The notes beneath the pieces were generated by a model. It did not search any database. It was given only the letters and a program-made list of their open reading frames with translations, and had not been told where the DNA came from. A stretch of 64,000 nt of DNA, taken from positions 147,078,237-147,142,236 of the forward strand of contig CM070899.1 in assembly GCA_036417435.1 (NCBI GenBank), read 5' to 3'. Made by a program: the position numbers and the translations under genes. Below are positions 11,502-23,924 of this stretch, piece by piece (positions within the stretch are counted from its first letter, which is position 1; each line of letters opens with the position of its first letter). The stretch comes from Inia geoffrensis. Taxonomy: Eukaryota; Chordata; Mammalia; Artiodactyla; Iniidae.

Positions 11502-12368
11502 ATGAAGAAGCAGGATAAAAACCCACCAGACCTAACAAATGATGAGGAAATAGGCAGTCTACCTGAAAAAGAATTCAGAATAATGATAGTAAAGATGATC
11601 CAAAATCTTGGAAACAGAATAGAGAAAATGCAAGAAACATTTAACAAGGACCCAGAAGAACTAAAGATGAAACAAACAACGATGAACAACACAATAAATG
11701 AAATGAAAAATACTCTAGATGGGATCAATAGCAGAATAACTGAGGCAGACGAACGGATAAGTGACCTGGAAGATAAAATAGTAGAAATAACTACTGCAGA
11801 GCAGAATAAAGAAAAAAGAATGAAAAGAATTGAAGACAGTCTCAGAGACCTCTGGGACAACATTAAATGCACCAACATTCGAATTATAGGGGTTCCAGAA
11901 TAAGAAGAGGAAAAGAAAGGGACTGAGAAAATATTTGAAGAGATTATAGTTGAAAACTTCCCTAATATGGGAAAGTAAAGAATTAATCAAGTCCATAAGT
12001 CACAGAGAGTCCCATACAGGATAAATCCAAGGAGAAATATGCCAAGACACATACAAATCAAACTGTCAAAAATTAAATACAAAGAAAACATATTAAAAGC
12101 AACAAGGGAAAAACAACAAATAACACACAAGGGAATCCCCATAAGGTTAACAGCTGATCTTTCAGCAGAAACTCTGCAAGCCAGAAGGGACTGGCAGGAC
12201 ATATTTAAAGTAATGAAGGGGAAAAACCTGCAACCAAGATTACTCTACCCAGCAAGGATCTCATTCAGATTTGATGGAGAAATTAAAACCTTCACAGATA
12301 AGCAAAAGCTGAGAGAGTTCAGCACCACAAAACCAGCTCTACAACAACTGCTAAAGGAACGCCTCTAG
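11502..12368 (+). pseudogene. L1-B ORF1 with in-frame stop
   Basis: ORF1 starts at 11502 (MKKQDKNPPDLTNDEEIGSL), runs through the coiled coil (MNNTINEMKNTLDGINSRI, ADERISDLEDKIVEITTAEQ) and the RNA-recognition region (RDLWDNIKCTNIRIIGVPE). It meets TAA at 11901-11903, where L1-C has GAA-type codons. Homology resumes to the end: the C-terminal domain reads at 12039-12368 with ADLSAETLQARRDWQDIFK and ends KERL. One nonsense change plus a small shift near 11980 separate it from a complete ORF1 of about 290 codons. Confidence 0.88.
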
Positions 12369-12426
12369 GCAAGAAACACAAGAGAAGGAAAAAACCTACA
12401 ACAACTAACCCAAAACAAATAAGAAA

Positions 12427-15400
12427 ATGGGAATAGGAACATACATATCGATAATCACCTTAAGTGTAAATGGACTGAATGCTCCCACCAAAAGACACAG
12501 ATTGGCTGAATGGATAGAAAAACAAGACCCATATATTTGCTGTCTACAAGAGACCCACTTCAGACCTAGAGACACATACAGACTGAAAGCAAGAGGATGG
12601 AAAAAGATATTTCATGCAAATGGAAACCAAAACAAATCTGGAGTAGCAATTCTCATATCAGGCAAAATAGACTTTAAAATAAAGACTATTACAAGAGACA
12701 AAGAAGGACACTACATAATGATCAAGGCATCAATCCAAGAATAAGATACACCAACTGTAAATATTTATGCACCCAACATACGAGCACCTCAATACATAAG
12801 ACAAATACTAACAGCCATAAAAGGGGAAATTGACAGTAATACATTAATAGTAGTGGACTTAATTACCCCACTTTCACCATGGACAGATCATCCAAAATGA
12901 AAATACATAAGGAAACATAAGCTTTAAATGATACATTAAATAAGATGGACTTCATTGATATTTAAAGACATTCCATCCAAAAACAACAAAATACACATTT
13001 TTCTCAAGTGCTCATGGAACATTCTCCAGGATAGATCATACCTTGGGTCACAAATCAAGCCCTGGTAAATTTAAGAAAACTGAAATTGCATCACGTATCT
13101 TTTCCGACCACAACGCTATGAGACTAGATATCAATTACAGGAAAAGATCTGTAAGAAATACAAACACGTGGAGACTAAACAATACATTACTTAATAACGA
13201 AGTGATCACTGAAGATATCAAAGAGGAAATCAAAAAATACCTAGAAACAAATGACAATGGAGACACGACGACCCAAAACCTATGGGATGCAGCAAAAGCA
13301 GTTCTAATAGGGAAGTTTATAGCAATACAATCCTACCGTACAAAACAGGAAACATCTCGAATAAACAACCTAACCTTGCACCTAAAGCAATTATAGAAAG
13401 AAGAACAAAAAAACCCCAAAGTTAGCAGAAGGCAAGAAATCATAACAATCAGATCAGAAATAAATGAAAAAGAAATGAAGGAAACGATAGCAAAGATCAA
13501 TGAAACTAAAAGCTGGTTCTTTAAGAAGATAAACAAAATTGATAAACCATTAGCCAGACTCATCAAGAAAAAGAGGGAGAGGACTCAACTCAATAGAATT
13601 AGAAATGAAAAAGGAGAAGTAACAACTGAAAATGCAGAAATACAAAAGATCATGAGAGATTACTACAAGCAATTCTGTGCCAATAAAATGGACAACCTGG
13701 AAGAAATGGGCAAATTCTTAGAAAGGCACAACATGCCAAGACTGAAACAGGAAGAAATAGAAAATATGAACAGACCAATCACATGATTGGTCTGTGATTA
13801 AAAATCTTCCAACAAACAAAAGCCCAGGACCAGATGGCTTCACAGGCAAATTCTATCAAGCATTTGGAGAAGAGCTAACATCTATCCTTCTCAAACTCTT
13901 CCAAAATATAGCAGAGGGAGGAACACTCCCTAATTCCTTCTACGAGGCTACCACCACCTTGATACCAAAACCGGACAAGGATGTCACAAAGAAAGAAAAC
14001 TACAGGCCAATATCACTGATGAACACAGATGCGAAAGTCCTCAACAAAATACTAGCAAACAGGATCCAACAGCACATTAAAAGGATCCTACACCATGATC
14101 AAGCAGGGTTTATTCCAGGAATGCAAGGATTCTTCAATATATGCAAATCTATCAATGTGATAAACCATATTAACAAACTGAAGGAAAAAAACCATATGAT
14201 CATCTCAATAGATGCAGAGAAAGCATTTGACAAAATTCAACACCGATTTATGATAAAAAAACATGCAGAAAGTAGGCATAGAGGGAACTTTCCTCAACAT
14301 AATAAAGGCCATATATGACAAGCCCACAGCCAACATCATCCTCAATGGTGAAAAACAAACCATTTCCACTAAGATCAGGAACAAGACAAGGTTGCCCACT
14401 CTCACCACTCTTATTCAACATAGTTTTGGAAGTTTTAGCCACAGCAATCAGAGAAGAGAAGGAAATAAAAGGAATCCAAATCGGGAAAGAAGAAGTAAAG
14501 CTGTCACTGTTTGCAGATGACATGATACTATACATAGAGAATCCTAAAGATGCTACCAGAAAACTACTAGAGCTACTCAATGAACTTGGTAAAGTAGCAG
14601 GATACAAAATTAATGCACAGAAATCTCTGCCATTCCTATATACTACTGATGAAAAATCTGAAAGTGAAATGAAGAAAACACTCCCATTTACCATTGCAAC
14701 AAAAAGAATAAAAATATCTAGGAATAAACCTACCTAAGGAGACAAAAGACCTGTATGCAGAAAATTATAAGACACTGATGAAAGAAATTAAAGATGATAC
14801 AAATAGATGGAGAGATGTGTACCATGTTCTTGGATTGGAAGAATCAACATTGTGAAAATGACTCTACAACCCAAAGCAATCTATAGATTCAATGCAATCC
14901 CTATCAAACTGCCAACTGGCATTTCTCACAGAACTAGAACAAAAAATTTCACAATGTGTATGGAAACACAAAAGACCCCAAATAGCCAAAGCAATCTCGA
15001 GAATGAAAAACGGAGCTGGAAGAATCAGGCTCCCTGACTTCAGACTATACTACAAAGCTACAGTAATCAAGACAGTATGGTACTGGCACAAAAACAGAAA
15101 GATTAATCAATGGAACAGGATAGAAAGCCCAGAGATAAATTCACACACATATGGTCACCTTATCTTTGATAAAGGAGGCAGGAATGTACAGTGGAGATAG
15201 GACAGCCTCTTCAATAAGTGGTGCTGGGAAAACTGGACACGTACATGTAAAGTATGAGCGTAGATCACTCCCTAACACCATACACAAAAATAACCTCAAG
15301 ATGGATTAAACACCTAAATGTAAGGCCAGAAACTATCAAACTCTTAGTGGAAAACATAGGCAGAACACTCTATGATATAAATGACAGCAAGATCCTTTTT

Positions 15401-16251
15401 GACCCACCTCCTAGAGAAATGGAAATAAAAACAAAAATAAACAAATGGAACCTAATGAAACTTCAAGTCTTTTGCACAGCAAAGCAAACCATAAACAAGA
15501 CCAAAAGACAACACTCAGAATGGGAGAAAATATTTGCAAATGAAGCAACTGACAAAGGATTAATCTCCAAAATTTACAAGCAGCTCATGCAGCTCAATAA
15601 CAAAAAAACAAACAACCCAATCCAAAAATGGGCAGAAGACCTAAACAGACATTTCTCCAAAGAAGATATACAGACTGCCAACAAACACATGAAAGAATGC
15701 TCAACATCATTAACCATTAGAGAAATGCAAATCAAAACTACAATGAGATATCATCTCACACCAGTCAGAATGGCCATCATCAAAAAATCTAGAAACAATA
15801 AATGCTGGAGAGGGTGTGGAGAAAAGGGAATGTGAATTGGTACAGTTCTTGCACTACTGGTGGGAATGTGAATTGGTACAGCCACTATGGAGAACAGTAT
15901 AGAGGTTCCTTAGAAAACTACAAACAGAACTACCATATGACCCAGCAATCCCACTACTGGGCATATACCCTGAGAAAACCGTAATTCAAAAAGAGTCATG
16001 TACCAAAATGTTCATTGCAGCTCTATTTACAATAGCCTGGAGATGGAAACAACCTAAGTGTCCATCATCGGATGAATGGATAAAGAAGACACGGCACATA
16101 TATACAATGGAATTATTACTCAGCCATAAAAAGAAACGACATTGAGCTATTTGTAATGAGGTGGATAGACCTCGAGTCTGTCATACAGAGTGAAGTAAGT
16201 CAGAAAGAGAAAGACAAATACCGTATGCTAACACATATATATGGAAATTAA
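12427..16251 (+). pseudogene. L1-B ORF2 (endonuclease/reverse transcriptase) remnant
   Basis: The start at 12427 opens MGIGTYISIITLSVNGLNAP. The endonuclease retains LQETH but has lost the GDFNT block through small deletions near 12850-12870. The reverse transcriptase parts are recognisable in order: [15 protein letters not shown] (about 13820), [20 protein letters not shown] (about 14005), [12 protein letters not shown] (about 14212) and [18 protein letters not shown] (FADD at 14510-14521). The C-terminal zinc-knuckle-like region lies at about 15700-15900. At least five frame changes and stops break it. A 20-bp internal duplication sits at 15826-15845 and 15862-15881. Confidence 0.88.
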
Positions 16252-16611
16252 GGGAAAAAAATGTTATGAAGAACCTAGGGGTAAGACAGGAATAAAGACA
16301 CAGACCTACTGGAGAACGGACTTGAGGATATGGGGAGGGGGAAGGGTAAGCTGTGACAAAGCGAGAGAGAGGCATGGACATATATACACTACCAAACATA
16401 AGGTAGACAGCTAGTGGGAAGCAGCCGCATAGCACAGGGAGATCAGCTCGGTGCTTTGTGACCGCCTGGAGGGGTGGGATAGGGAGGGTGGGAAGGAGGG
16501 AGATGCACAAGTGAAGAGATATGGGAATATATGTATATGTATAACTGATTCACTTTGTTATAAAGCAGAAACTAACACACCATTGTAAAGCAATTATAAT
16601 CCAATAAAGAT

Positions 16612-16674
16612 GTAAAAAAATAATAATGAATAAAATAAAATTACAAGCAAAAAATAAAATAAAAACGAAAAAAA
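16612..16674 (+). repeat. A-rich tail of L1-B
   Basis: The stretch is dominated by aaaataaaat units and A-runs after the polyadenylation-like 'aataaag' at about 16602. It marks the 3' end next to the right-hand duplication at 16675. Confidence 0.8.
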
Positions 16675-16686
16675 AAAATGAAAAGA
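16675..16686 (+). repeat. Right target-site duplication of L1-B
   Basis: AAAATGAAAAGA is identical to 9389-9400. Downstream sequence resumes the L1-A ORF2 reading exactly where it broke. Confidence 0.9.
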
Positions 16687-17742
16687 GAACCCACAGAATG
16701 GGAGAAAATACTTGCAAACGATGCAACCGACAGGGATTAATCTCCAAAATATACAAACAGCATATGCTGCTCTGTATCCAAAAAACAAACAACCCAATAA
16801 AAAAGATGGGCAGAAGATCTAAATAGACATTTCTCCAAAGAAAACATATGGATGGCCAAAAAGCACATGGAAAGATGCCCAACATCGCTAATTATTAGAG
16901 AAATGCAAATCAAAACTGCAATGACGTATTACCTCACACCAGTCAGGATGGCCATCCTCAAAAAGTCTACAAACAATAAATGCTGGAGAGGGTGTGGAGA
17001 AAAGGGAACCCTCCTACATGTTAGTTGGAACGTAAATTGATACAGCCACTATGGAGAACAGTATGGAGGTTCCTTAAAAAACTAAAAATACAACTACCAA
17101 ATGATCCTGCAATCCCACTACTGGGCATATATAAGGAGAAAACTGTAATTCGAAAAGATACATGCACCCCAATATTCACTGCAGCACTATTTACAACAGC
17201 CAAGATACAGAAGCAAAGTAACTGTCCATCAACAGAGGAATAAAGATGTGGTACAAACCTACAATGGAATATTACTCAGCCATAAAAAAGAAGGAAATAA
17301 TGCCATTTGCAGCAACGTGGATGAACCTAGTGATTATCATACTAAGTGAAGTCAGACAAAGACCAATATATGATATCACTTATATGTGGAATCTACAAAA
17401 ATGATACAAATGAACTTATTTAAGAAACAGAAACAGACTTACAGATATCGAAAACAAACTCATGGTTATCAAAAGGGAAACGTGGCGGGGGGGGGGGTTA
17501 TGGTAAATTAGGAGCTTGGGATGAACATATACACACTACATATAAGACAGATAACCAATGAGGACCTACTACTGTACAGCACAGGGAAGTCTACTCAATA
17601 TTCTGTGATAACCTATATGAGAAAAGAATCTGAAAAAGAATGAATATATGTGTACGTCTAATTGAATCACTTTGCTGTACACCTGAAACTAACACAACAT
17701 TGTAAATCAACTATACTCCAATATAATATATATATAGTTTTT
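16687..17742 (+). pseudogene. L1-A ORF2 C-terminal part and 3'UTR
   Basis: ORF2 resumes with the C-terminal region: INRDGKQ-like sequence, then [20 protein letters not shown] and the cysteine-rich [15 protein letters not shown] (about 16970-17020). It continues to 'gaatattactcagccataaa' and ends near 17405. The 3'UTR follows, with a G-run (about 17486-17498), 'actactgtacagcacaggga', and the tail 'catttgtaaatcaactatac'-like sequence ending near 17742. Its poly-A region received a SINE at 17755. Confidence 0.82.
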
Positions 17743-17754
17743 AAATTGCAAAAA

Positions 17755-18000
17755 GGGACTTCCCTGGTGGCACAGTGGTTAAGAATCTACCTGCCAATGA
17801 AGGGGACACGGGTTCGAGCCCTGGTCTGGGAAGATCCCACATGCTGCAGAGCAACCAAGCCCATGCGCCACAAGTACTGAAGCCCACGCTCCTAGAGCCC
17901 GTGTTCCACAAGAGAAGCCACCGCAATGAGAAGCCCGCGCACTGCAACGAAGACCCAACGCAGCCAAAAATAATTTATTTAAAAACATAATGATAAAATA
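17755..18000 (+). mobile_element. CHR-type SINE in the L1-A tail
   Basis: The head 'ggacttccctggtggcacag' is followed by the B box 'ggttcgagccctggtctggg', a shortened body and the tail 'cagccaaaaataatttattt'. An exact 12-bp duplication, AAATTGCAAAAA, flanks it at 17743-17754 and 18001-18012, so the limits are secure. Confidence 0.95.
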
Positions 18001-18032
18001 AAATTGCAAAAAAAAAGCACCAAATAGCAAGG

Positions 18033-19049
18033 TTCCCAGCTCACCTTTCATCCTGCTTGGAAAGTTAGCCAAATACATAAGTAAACAAACTAGCCAAGAG
18101 GCAAGACCTTCGGAAGAAAACTTGCCAAGCTCTCTGAAGATTCCAGTGACTAAGATCTAAAGACCTCCACTCTCAGAGAAAAAGGCACCAGAGGCAATCA
18201 GAGCTGCATTTTGGGGGTCACTCTCTGGGAGGCCCAGCTCTGTCCTGCAGCGCTAACGCCCTCCCCCACTTCCACCCCCAGCCAGGAGTTAGCAATTTTC
18301 TAAATGAGGGTGTCAACTCCATCACTCTTCGCTGGTGGCCAGAGGGAGCCAGAAAAATCCCAGGGCCCAGCTGAGGGGTTGCAGGTAATGTGGTTCTGAC
18401 TCGCTCATCCACCAGAAGCTTCCCGAACATTCCCACGTGCCAGGCAGGGAGACAGTGACGCACAGAGACAGAGTTCCTGCCCCCATGGGCCTGCACTCTG
18501 TGGTTGGCAGTATGGAAGGGGGCAGACAGACCAGCAATAAGCAACCAAACCAGTGAACAGGACACTTTCACTTCCTGGGAGTTCTATGAAGAAAATAAAA
18601 TGGCAATGGGCCACAGAGGGACAAGACGACGGTGGGCTCATTTTGGCCCCTGTGAAGAGGGGACACGTGGGATGAAACTTAAGTGATGAGCGGAGCCCAG
18701 ATGTGATGGCGGGGAAAGGAGGGTTCAGGCAGAGAAGCAGCAGGTGCAAAGGCTGGGTGGAAACCATCGGCCCTTCAGGGAAGAGAAAGGCCAGGGACAG
18801 GCAGGGGCGCTATCACACAGGGCCAGTGGCATGTGAACCCTGGGGCCAATCGTGTAAGTGAAGAATTCACCTTGGACATTCCAGCTGCAGCAGGTGGACC
18901 CCAGCCCACAGAGGGGAGGGGCAGCAAGTATTTTGAATCTGTATCTCCCAGGGGGTTCTGCCCCAGCTGCACTGACACACCTGTGACAAAGTAGCCCCGG
19001 GGAAACTCACAGCTCCTCAACGCCAGTGCACAGGAACAGGGCCCCTGAA
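18033..19049. other. Non-coding DNA, no gene recognised
   Basis: About 18400-18800 has the style of an old dispersed repeat ('cattcccacgtgccaggcag', 'gggggcagacagaccagcaa', 'gaagaaaataaaatggcaat'), but I cannot assign a family. Open frames are short and unrecognisable. Confidence 0.4.
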
Positions 19050-19270
19050 AACAGCTCAGCCCTTACTGGTTACCCTGAGAAAGTTAATTCACCTCTCTGG
19101 GCTATTTTTCTCAATCATAAAGTGATGAGGAAAACAGCTGCTACTTTATAGGTTTGTTTGAGACTTAAATGAGACCGTCGATGACAAGCATTTGGGACGG
19201 CCTGGCCCTCTCCTGCTTACTCGGTCAGCTGTTTTATTATTGTTGCTGTTATCATTACCACCATCACTGA
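19050..19270 (+). repeat. MIR SINE
   Basis: MIR order is visible: 'aagttaattcacctctctgg', 'tcataaagtgatgaggaaaa', 'tttgagacttaaatgagacc', then 'tgttattattgttgctgtta'-type sequence near the end. It is diverged, as expected for an ancient mammalian SINE. Confidence 0.65.
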
Positions 19271-21000
19271 ATAAAGGACACAGCAGACATTACCCCAACC
19301 TCCACTTTGAATAAGGGGATTTTCACTGTCTACTCATCATTTTTAAGTTATTTGATTTTTTTAAAAATGAGTATGTAATATTTTGACACTCAGGAAAAAC
19401 ACTAAAGGTTTTCTTCAAGCCTGCTGGATCTGGGTTACTCCAGAACTGTGATAATGAAGGATTCCAACACTATCAGATATCAGGGCTATGCAGGGCGGCG
19501 TGCTGCAACAAGGTTCCCAGGAGCAGGGTTCCAAGAGGACGCCCCGTGATACTGCAGCTCAAATCCCCACCCCGCCCAAGTCTGGGGTACACACACACCT
19601 CGGGGAGCCCACGGGGTGCAGGGGCAGCCATTCATCCAATTTTCAAGTGGAAAACAAACTAAGCACCGTACGAAGCAGACAAATCTAATTGTTAAGTGAA
19701 AGTAAAATCAGTATGACCACTGTAACTGAATCAGAGCCACAGATCATTCTAGATACAAGTGAATTATCAGACAATGGGTCCTTTTCCTAGATGCTTCTAC
19801 CTTCCAATGGCCCTTTCTTTTAAAAAGAAAACAAAAAACAACTTTATATATATTTATTCAGAAGTCATAATACCTGAATTTTTATTGAAAATCCAACAGG
19901 TTAAAACTGTTTATATTTTTTACTATGTATTTATTTATTTTGATCTTGTTTTTCAGCTTCCGATTTTGAAAGACTTCAAATCCACAGTAAAGTCACGGGA
20001 ATTGTGTAACGCACGCCTCCTGCTCTCCCGTGGTTATTAGCCTGCTGGATGCTACTCCACCCTATCCCAGCCCCCAGCCTCACCCCATCCTTGCCTCACT
20101 GCAAGCCCGGGCCCTCCTGCAGGCGAATTCACTGGCCGTGCGGATGGTGGTTCTAGAATGGAGTGAGGTTCAGGGAAGGGGTGATGGTGTCTGCTTCATA
20201 CCCTGCTTGGTAATAAATGGGGTTCTCTTCAGGCAGTGCCAGAATGTCCCACGAAGGGTGGAGCCTGCCCCTGAGCTCGCCCCCTCTGGACAGAAGCCCA
20301 AGCCTTCCACACCCTCTGTCAGTGTGAGACAGCCCGGTTCCCACCTGCTGTCCTGAGGGCGTGAGCAACAGTGCAACTGTACCCTCTCAAAAGGGTCACT
20401 CACACTCACACACACAGTCCCAGGTGGGCACTGAATCCTACACATGGCCCAGCTTCCTGCACCCAAAGCCAGGAAGGGGAATGTGGTCCCAGCAGACCCC
20501 GAGAGGCAGGCAAATGCCTCGGTGCCCTCTCCATGCGCTCCAGCCTTTTTCCTCAATGCACACTTGAGGAAGGGCAGCCACTTTAGCTCCTGTGATTGAC
20601 AGCCAGGTCTCAGGCTGCCAGCAGCCTCTGGTCAACGGGGAGCCAGAGCTGTTATTCCGAGTTGATAGATGCTATGGGGATGGATGCCAGCTCTGCCAGA
20701 GTGGGCGGGCCACTTCTGGAGGAAGGGTCTGGGTGGTGCACTGCCCTGGCCTTCCCCAGGCAACAGGCTCTGCCCTCCCAGAAAAGCCAGAGGACAGGGG
20801 TAAGGGCTCAAGGCCTGTGAAACTCTGCTGTAGGAAGAAGCAACACCTGCTGCAAAGAATCAACAGGGAATTCTGGTCGGGAACAGAGCCACATGGAGTA
20901 CATGACTACCATGTATCCATACTGTGCTGGGCATTTACATGGAAGATTTCATCCTCACAACCAAGCCTGACAAGGTCATGACTCTAATGTTTTAATCAAG
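19271..21000. other. Non-coding DNA, no gene recognised
   Basis: An AT-rich half (19310-19980) is followed by a GC-richer half (20040-20990). I see no convincing exon, RNA gene or strong repeat match. Open frames up to 129 codons on both strands overlap each other and lack any family resemblance. Confidence 0.45.
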
Positions 21001-21004
21001 ATGG

Positions 21005-21345
21005 GCTAGGTGGTGCTGCAGCAACAAACACCCCCGAATCTCGGTGGCTTTGGGGACACAGACATTTCGCGCTTATGCTACATGCGCTGTGGGTTAGTTG
21101 GTGGTTGCGGGGGGAGGGGAGGAGAGAGTACTCTTCTCATCACTGTCACTCCCAGGGACCCAGATGACAGAGTAGTCGCCATGTCACCAGTCACCATGCC
21201 AATGGGAAAATAGAGAACGCTCTGGAAAGTGGCACTGCCAATTCGGTGCTTGGCCTTAGAAAGACGCACATCACTTCTGTCCCCATCTCATTAGCTAAAA
21301 CGAGTCACGTAGCTTTGTTCACCAGGACAGCACCAGAGGTGCAAT
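21005..21345 (+). repeat. Ancient interspersed repeat, family not assigned
   Basis: The opening 'gctgcagcaacaaacacccc', 'aatctcggtggcttt' and the later 'gacagagtagtcgccatgtc' and 'actagtcacgtag'-like phrases are of a type seen many times in mammalian genomes. I recognise the phrases but cannot name the family with certainty. Confidence 0.5.
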
Positions 21346-21359
21346 CCTGCCATATGCCC

Positions 21360-21482
21360 TATTAGTTTTGTAATTTACAGATAAGAAAACAGCAGCTCAG
21401 AGACGAATGGTAATGACAACAGTACTACTACCAATAAGTCATAGTGACTGAGCACTTACTATGTACTAGGCACTGGCCTGAG
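21360..21482 (-). repeat. MIR SINE fragment
   Basis: Plus-strand phrases 'ttacagataagaaaacagca' and 'gagcacttactatgtactag' are the reversed MIR end and L2/MIR-type tail. Confidence 0.55.
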
Positions 21483-23340
21483 TGCTTTTTTCAGGCTGAG
21501 ACACTGGGCAGGGAGATGTGGGAATGACTCCCTGTAATGACTGCCCAGCCATAGGCCCAGCCCAGCAGATGCAGCCACGGATGGTTGGCGCCCCCTTTTC
21601 TGCCCAGGACCCCCTCTTCTGAGTGTGAGCTCCACGAACCAAGTGAGATAGCCCAACAGGCACACCCAGGAGCTCAGTCATTTTTACTGAGAACACAAAG
21701 GTGAGGGCAAGACACAAAAGACGACAAATCCCCAGGAATCACAGCCCCGACACAGACGTCCTCACGGGGGGTGAGGGGGTCAGGAGGTGGTAGGCAGGAA
21801 CACTGTCCTAAGGAGGCAAAAACTGGTTCTTGGAAGACAGAAAAAAATCTTGTTTTAGGTACAAATCACAGACATACATACAGAACACAGAATTATAGCA
21901 TATCTGGTATTAAAATTTATGGCGGGGAGGGGGGTTGAGTGCAATTAGGAATAAAAGGTCCAAAAAGGTTTGTGGGGGGAAGTGATAAGGTTGAGAGGCA
22001 CTGCAAACACAATGACTATTTTCACTTTGGCTTATTATTTTCAGCTTTTATCCCAAAACAAACATTTTACATTGTTGCAACTATAGAACACAATTTCACA
22101 TTGCTTTTACCATTCACAGAGTTTGCATGCTCCTATCCTTCATTCACCACTGAACACAGATTGATCAGGGGTCTCCTGCATGCAGACACTGGGATGAACC
22201 GGATGGTTTATCCCAGCGTCTCTGGGGTTGTCAGCTATAATTTTTAACGTCTGTGAAGTATATAAGCACCATGACCTACAAATTCATTCATCCACAATTT
22301 TGCATTTGTATCCAACAAACAAATAACATCTTTGCTGTGGTGTATTATGAATCACTGTATTCTCTTGAGATAAAAATCTTTGGAAAAGAAATACAGATGT
22401 GTGACGTCATACTGTCATAGAAGCTCTGGTTACCATGCTTAACGAAACCACCGCTGCAACAAAGAGGCTTCTTTCAGCTAAGGGAGGAGTGGCTCAGATG
22501 CCTCCAAATTCAGCAGGGAAGGGCCAAGAGAAGCTGCCACCTGGCTTCCACTGCTGCATCCTGCTGCCCCTCAGCTCAGTGGGGCCGCCTGGACTGTCTC
22601 TGGCCCCCGAGGCTGGGGGTCTGCAAGCCCAGCTATTGCTGCAGACGGGAGCGGGGCCAATGAAAGGGACATCCCTGGTCTAACCACAGAGGGAACAAAG
22701 CACTTGGTGCTCAGGTTCACCCATCTGTTGAGATCACTTGTTTCCTTTCATTTATCCAGAGCGAGACAGAGAGAAACAAGCAGGGGCAGAGAACAGCCCC
22801 CGTACAAAACAAACACCGCCTCCTGGTCCTGGGTTCCTCCCTCTTCAACAGGACTGGCCGGGCCCTTGGCAAACAGAGGGAGGCTGGGGGCCTGGCGGGA
22901 GGCTGTCTCTCTTCCTGTCTGGTCCCCTGAAAGAGTCACAGAGGCCCACAGATGGAGTCATTAAAAGCACTGTGGCCTAGATATCACTTTCAGTGAGCCA
23001 CCTGGAGTGACAGCCTGCGAGGAAAATGCACACACAGAACAGGACAGAAGGGAAAAAAAAAAAAAAAAAAGTCAAGCACCAGCTACTTGTTCGTGGATTT
23101 CTTTCTCCCTGTGCTCTAGAAGCTTCGTTCTACTCCAGGCTGCCAGGGCTGCTGTCGAACCAGAATGGGAATGTGCCTCAATTGCTAAAGCCCAAGACAC
23201 AGCTCTGTTTCTCCCCTCCCATGGAGAGGGAGGAGGGCAGGGGAGTGTAGCTGGAGAGCACTTTGGTAAGATCTTTCAAAATGACAAAAGCCCTCTGCCC
23301 CAGCCTCTCCGCGCCCAGGAATCCTGCCCTCCATCACACT
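21483..23340. other. Non-coding DNA, no gene recognised
   Basis: This is mixed-composition sequence. A run of 18 A's sits at 23053-23070. No exon, RNA gene or clear repeat was identified; short open frames only. Confidence 0.4.
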
Positions 23341-23540
23341 TGCACAGTTCCCTCTTGGCTGCAAGCAAAAGGCTGGAAACAGGCTCAGTGTTCACAGGCA
23401 AGAGGCCCAGTTAAAGAAATGGTGGTTCATTCATACAATGGAGTACTACAGAACTATATATATAAAAAAATAAGCAACTGGCTTTCTCTGCTAAAACAAG
23501 TAGTGCTATGAATAGGATGCCATCTCTTACATCTGTTAAA
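23341..23540 (+). repeat. Old L1 ORF2 3'-end fragment
   Basis: Phrases such as 'aaggctggaaacaggctcag', 'aaagaaatggtggttcattc' and 'acaatggagtactacagaac' are the diverged counterparts of the L1 ORF2 end ('tggaatactacacagc'). Confidence 0.6.
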
Positions 23541-23573
23541 AACTGACTACCTAGTCATACACATAGACACGTA

Positions 23574-23575
<2 letters not shown>

Positions 23576-23612
<37 letters not shown>
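23576..23612. repeat. (CA)n microsatellite
   Basis: About 18 uninterrupted AC dinucleotides. Confidence 0.97.
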
Positions 23613-23613
<1 letters not shown>

Positions 23614-23757
23614 GCTGGGGTTGCAGACTGTCTCTGGTAGGCTGGGTCAGAAATGGGTTGATAGCTACCACTGGAGAGGAGGGCGGGGAGGCTGTCCCCA
23701 CTGCACATACCCCTGAACCTGCCGGACACTGTGCCAGATGCAGGGTCACTTTTTTTT

Positions 23758-23875
23758 TGGGGGGGGTGGGTCGTGCCACACAGCATGTGGGATCTTAGTT
23801 CGACCCCAGCCAGGGGTCGAACCTGTGCCCCGTGCAGTGCTGAGTCCTAACCACTGGACCGCCAGGGAAGTCCCG
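23758..23875 (-). mobile_element. Short tRNA-derived SINE
   Basis: On the plus strand a T/G run is followed by 'agcatgtgggatcttagttc', 'aggggtcgaacctgtgcccc' and 'accgccagggaagtccc', the reverse of the CHR-type head. Only the tRNA-like part is present. GGGTCA plus a T-run flanks both sides (about 23743 and 23876). Confidence 0.85.
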
Positions 23876-23924
23876 GGGTCATTTTTTTTCAAACCTGGCT
23901 GTGAATGAGCTTTTGCATCAGGCC

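Larger units (their letters stand above)
9401..16674 (+). mobile_element. L1-B: full-length LINE-1 inserted in L1-A
   Basis: This complete element of about 7.27 kb is bounded by a perfect 12-bp duplication. The order is a long 5'UTR (9401-11501) opening with GAAGATGGCAGAGG, ORF1 (11502-12368), ORF2 (12427 to about 16251), and a 3'UTR with 'ctagtgggaagcagccgcat' and 'cagctcggtgctttgtgacc', which I associate with cetacean L1s. An A-rich tail (16612-16674) follows. It must be younger than L1-A. ORF1 has an in-frame stop and ORF2 several frameshifts, so it is no longer active. Confidence 0.93.
2781..18016 (+). mobile_element. L1-A: old full-length LINE-1 split by nested insertions
   Basis: This is a complete LINE-1 in plus orientation: 5'UTR (about 2785-4687), ORF1 remnant (4688-5543), ORF2 remnant (5929-9388 and 16687-17405), 3'UTR and A-rich tail. 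It is flanked by a diverged target-site duplication (2767-2780 and 18017-18032). Three later events broke it: a SINE in ORF2 (8153-8506), full-length L1-B in ORF2 (9401-16674) and a SINE in the tail (17755-18000). Removing these leaves about 7.3 kb, a sensible full-length L1. Both ORFs carry frameshifts and stops, so it is dead. The 3'UTR phrase 'tgctgtacacctgaaactaa' is a cetartiodactyl L1 tail type, different from that of L1-B. Confidence 0.9.
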
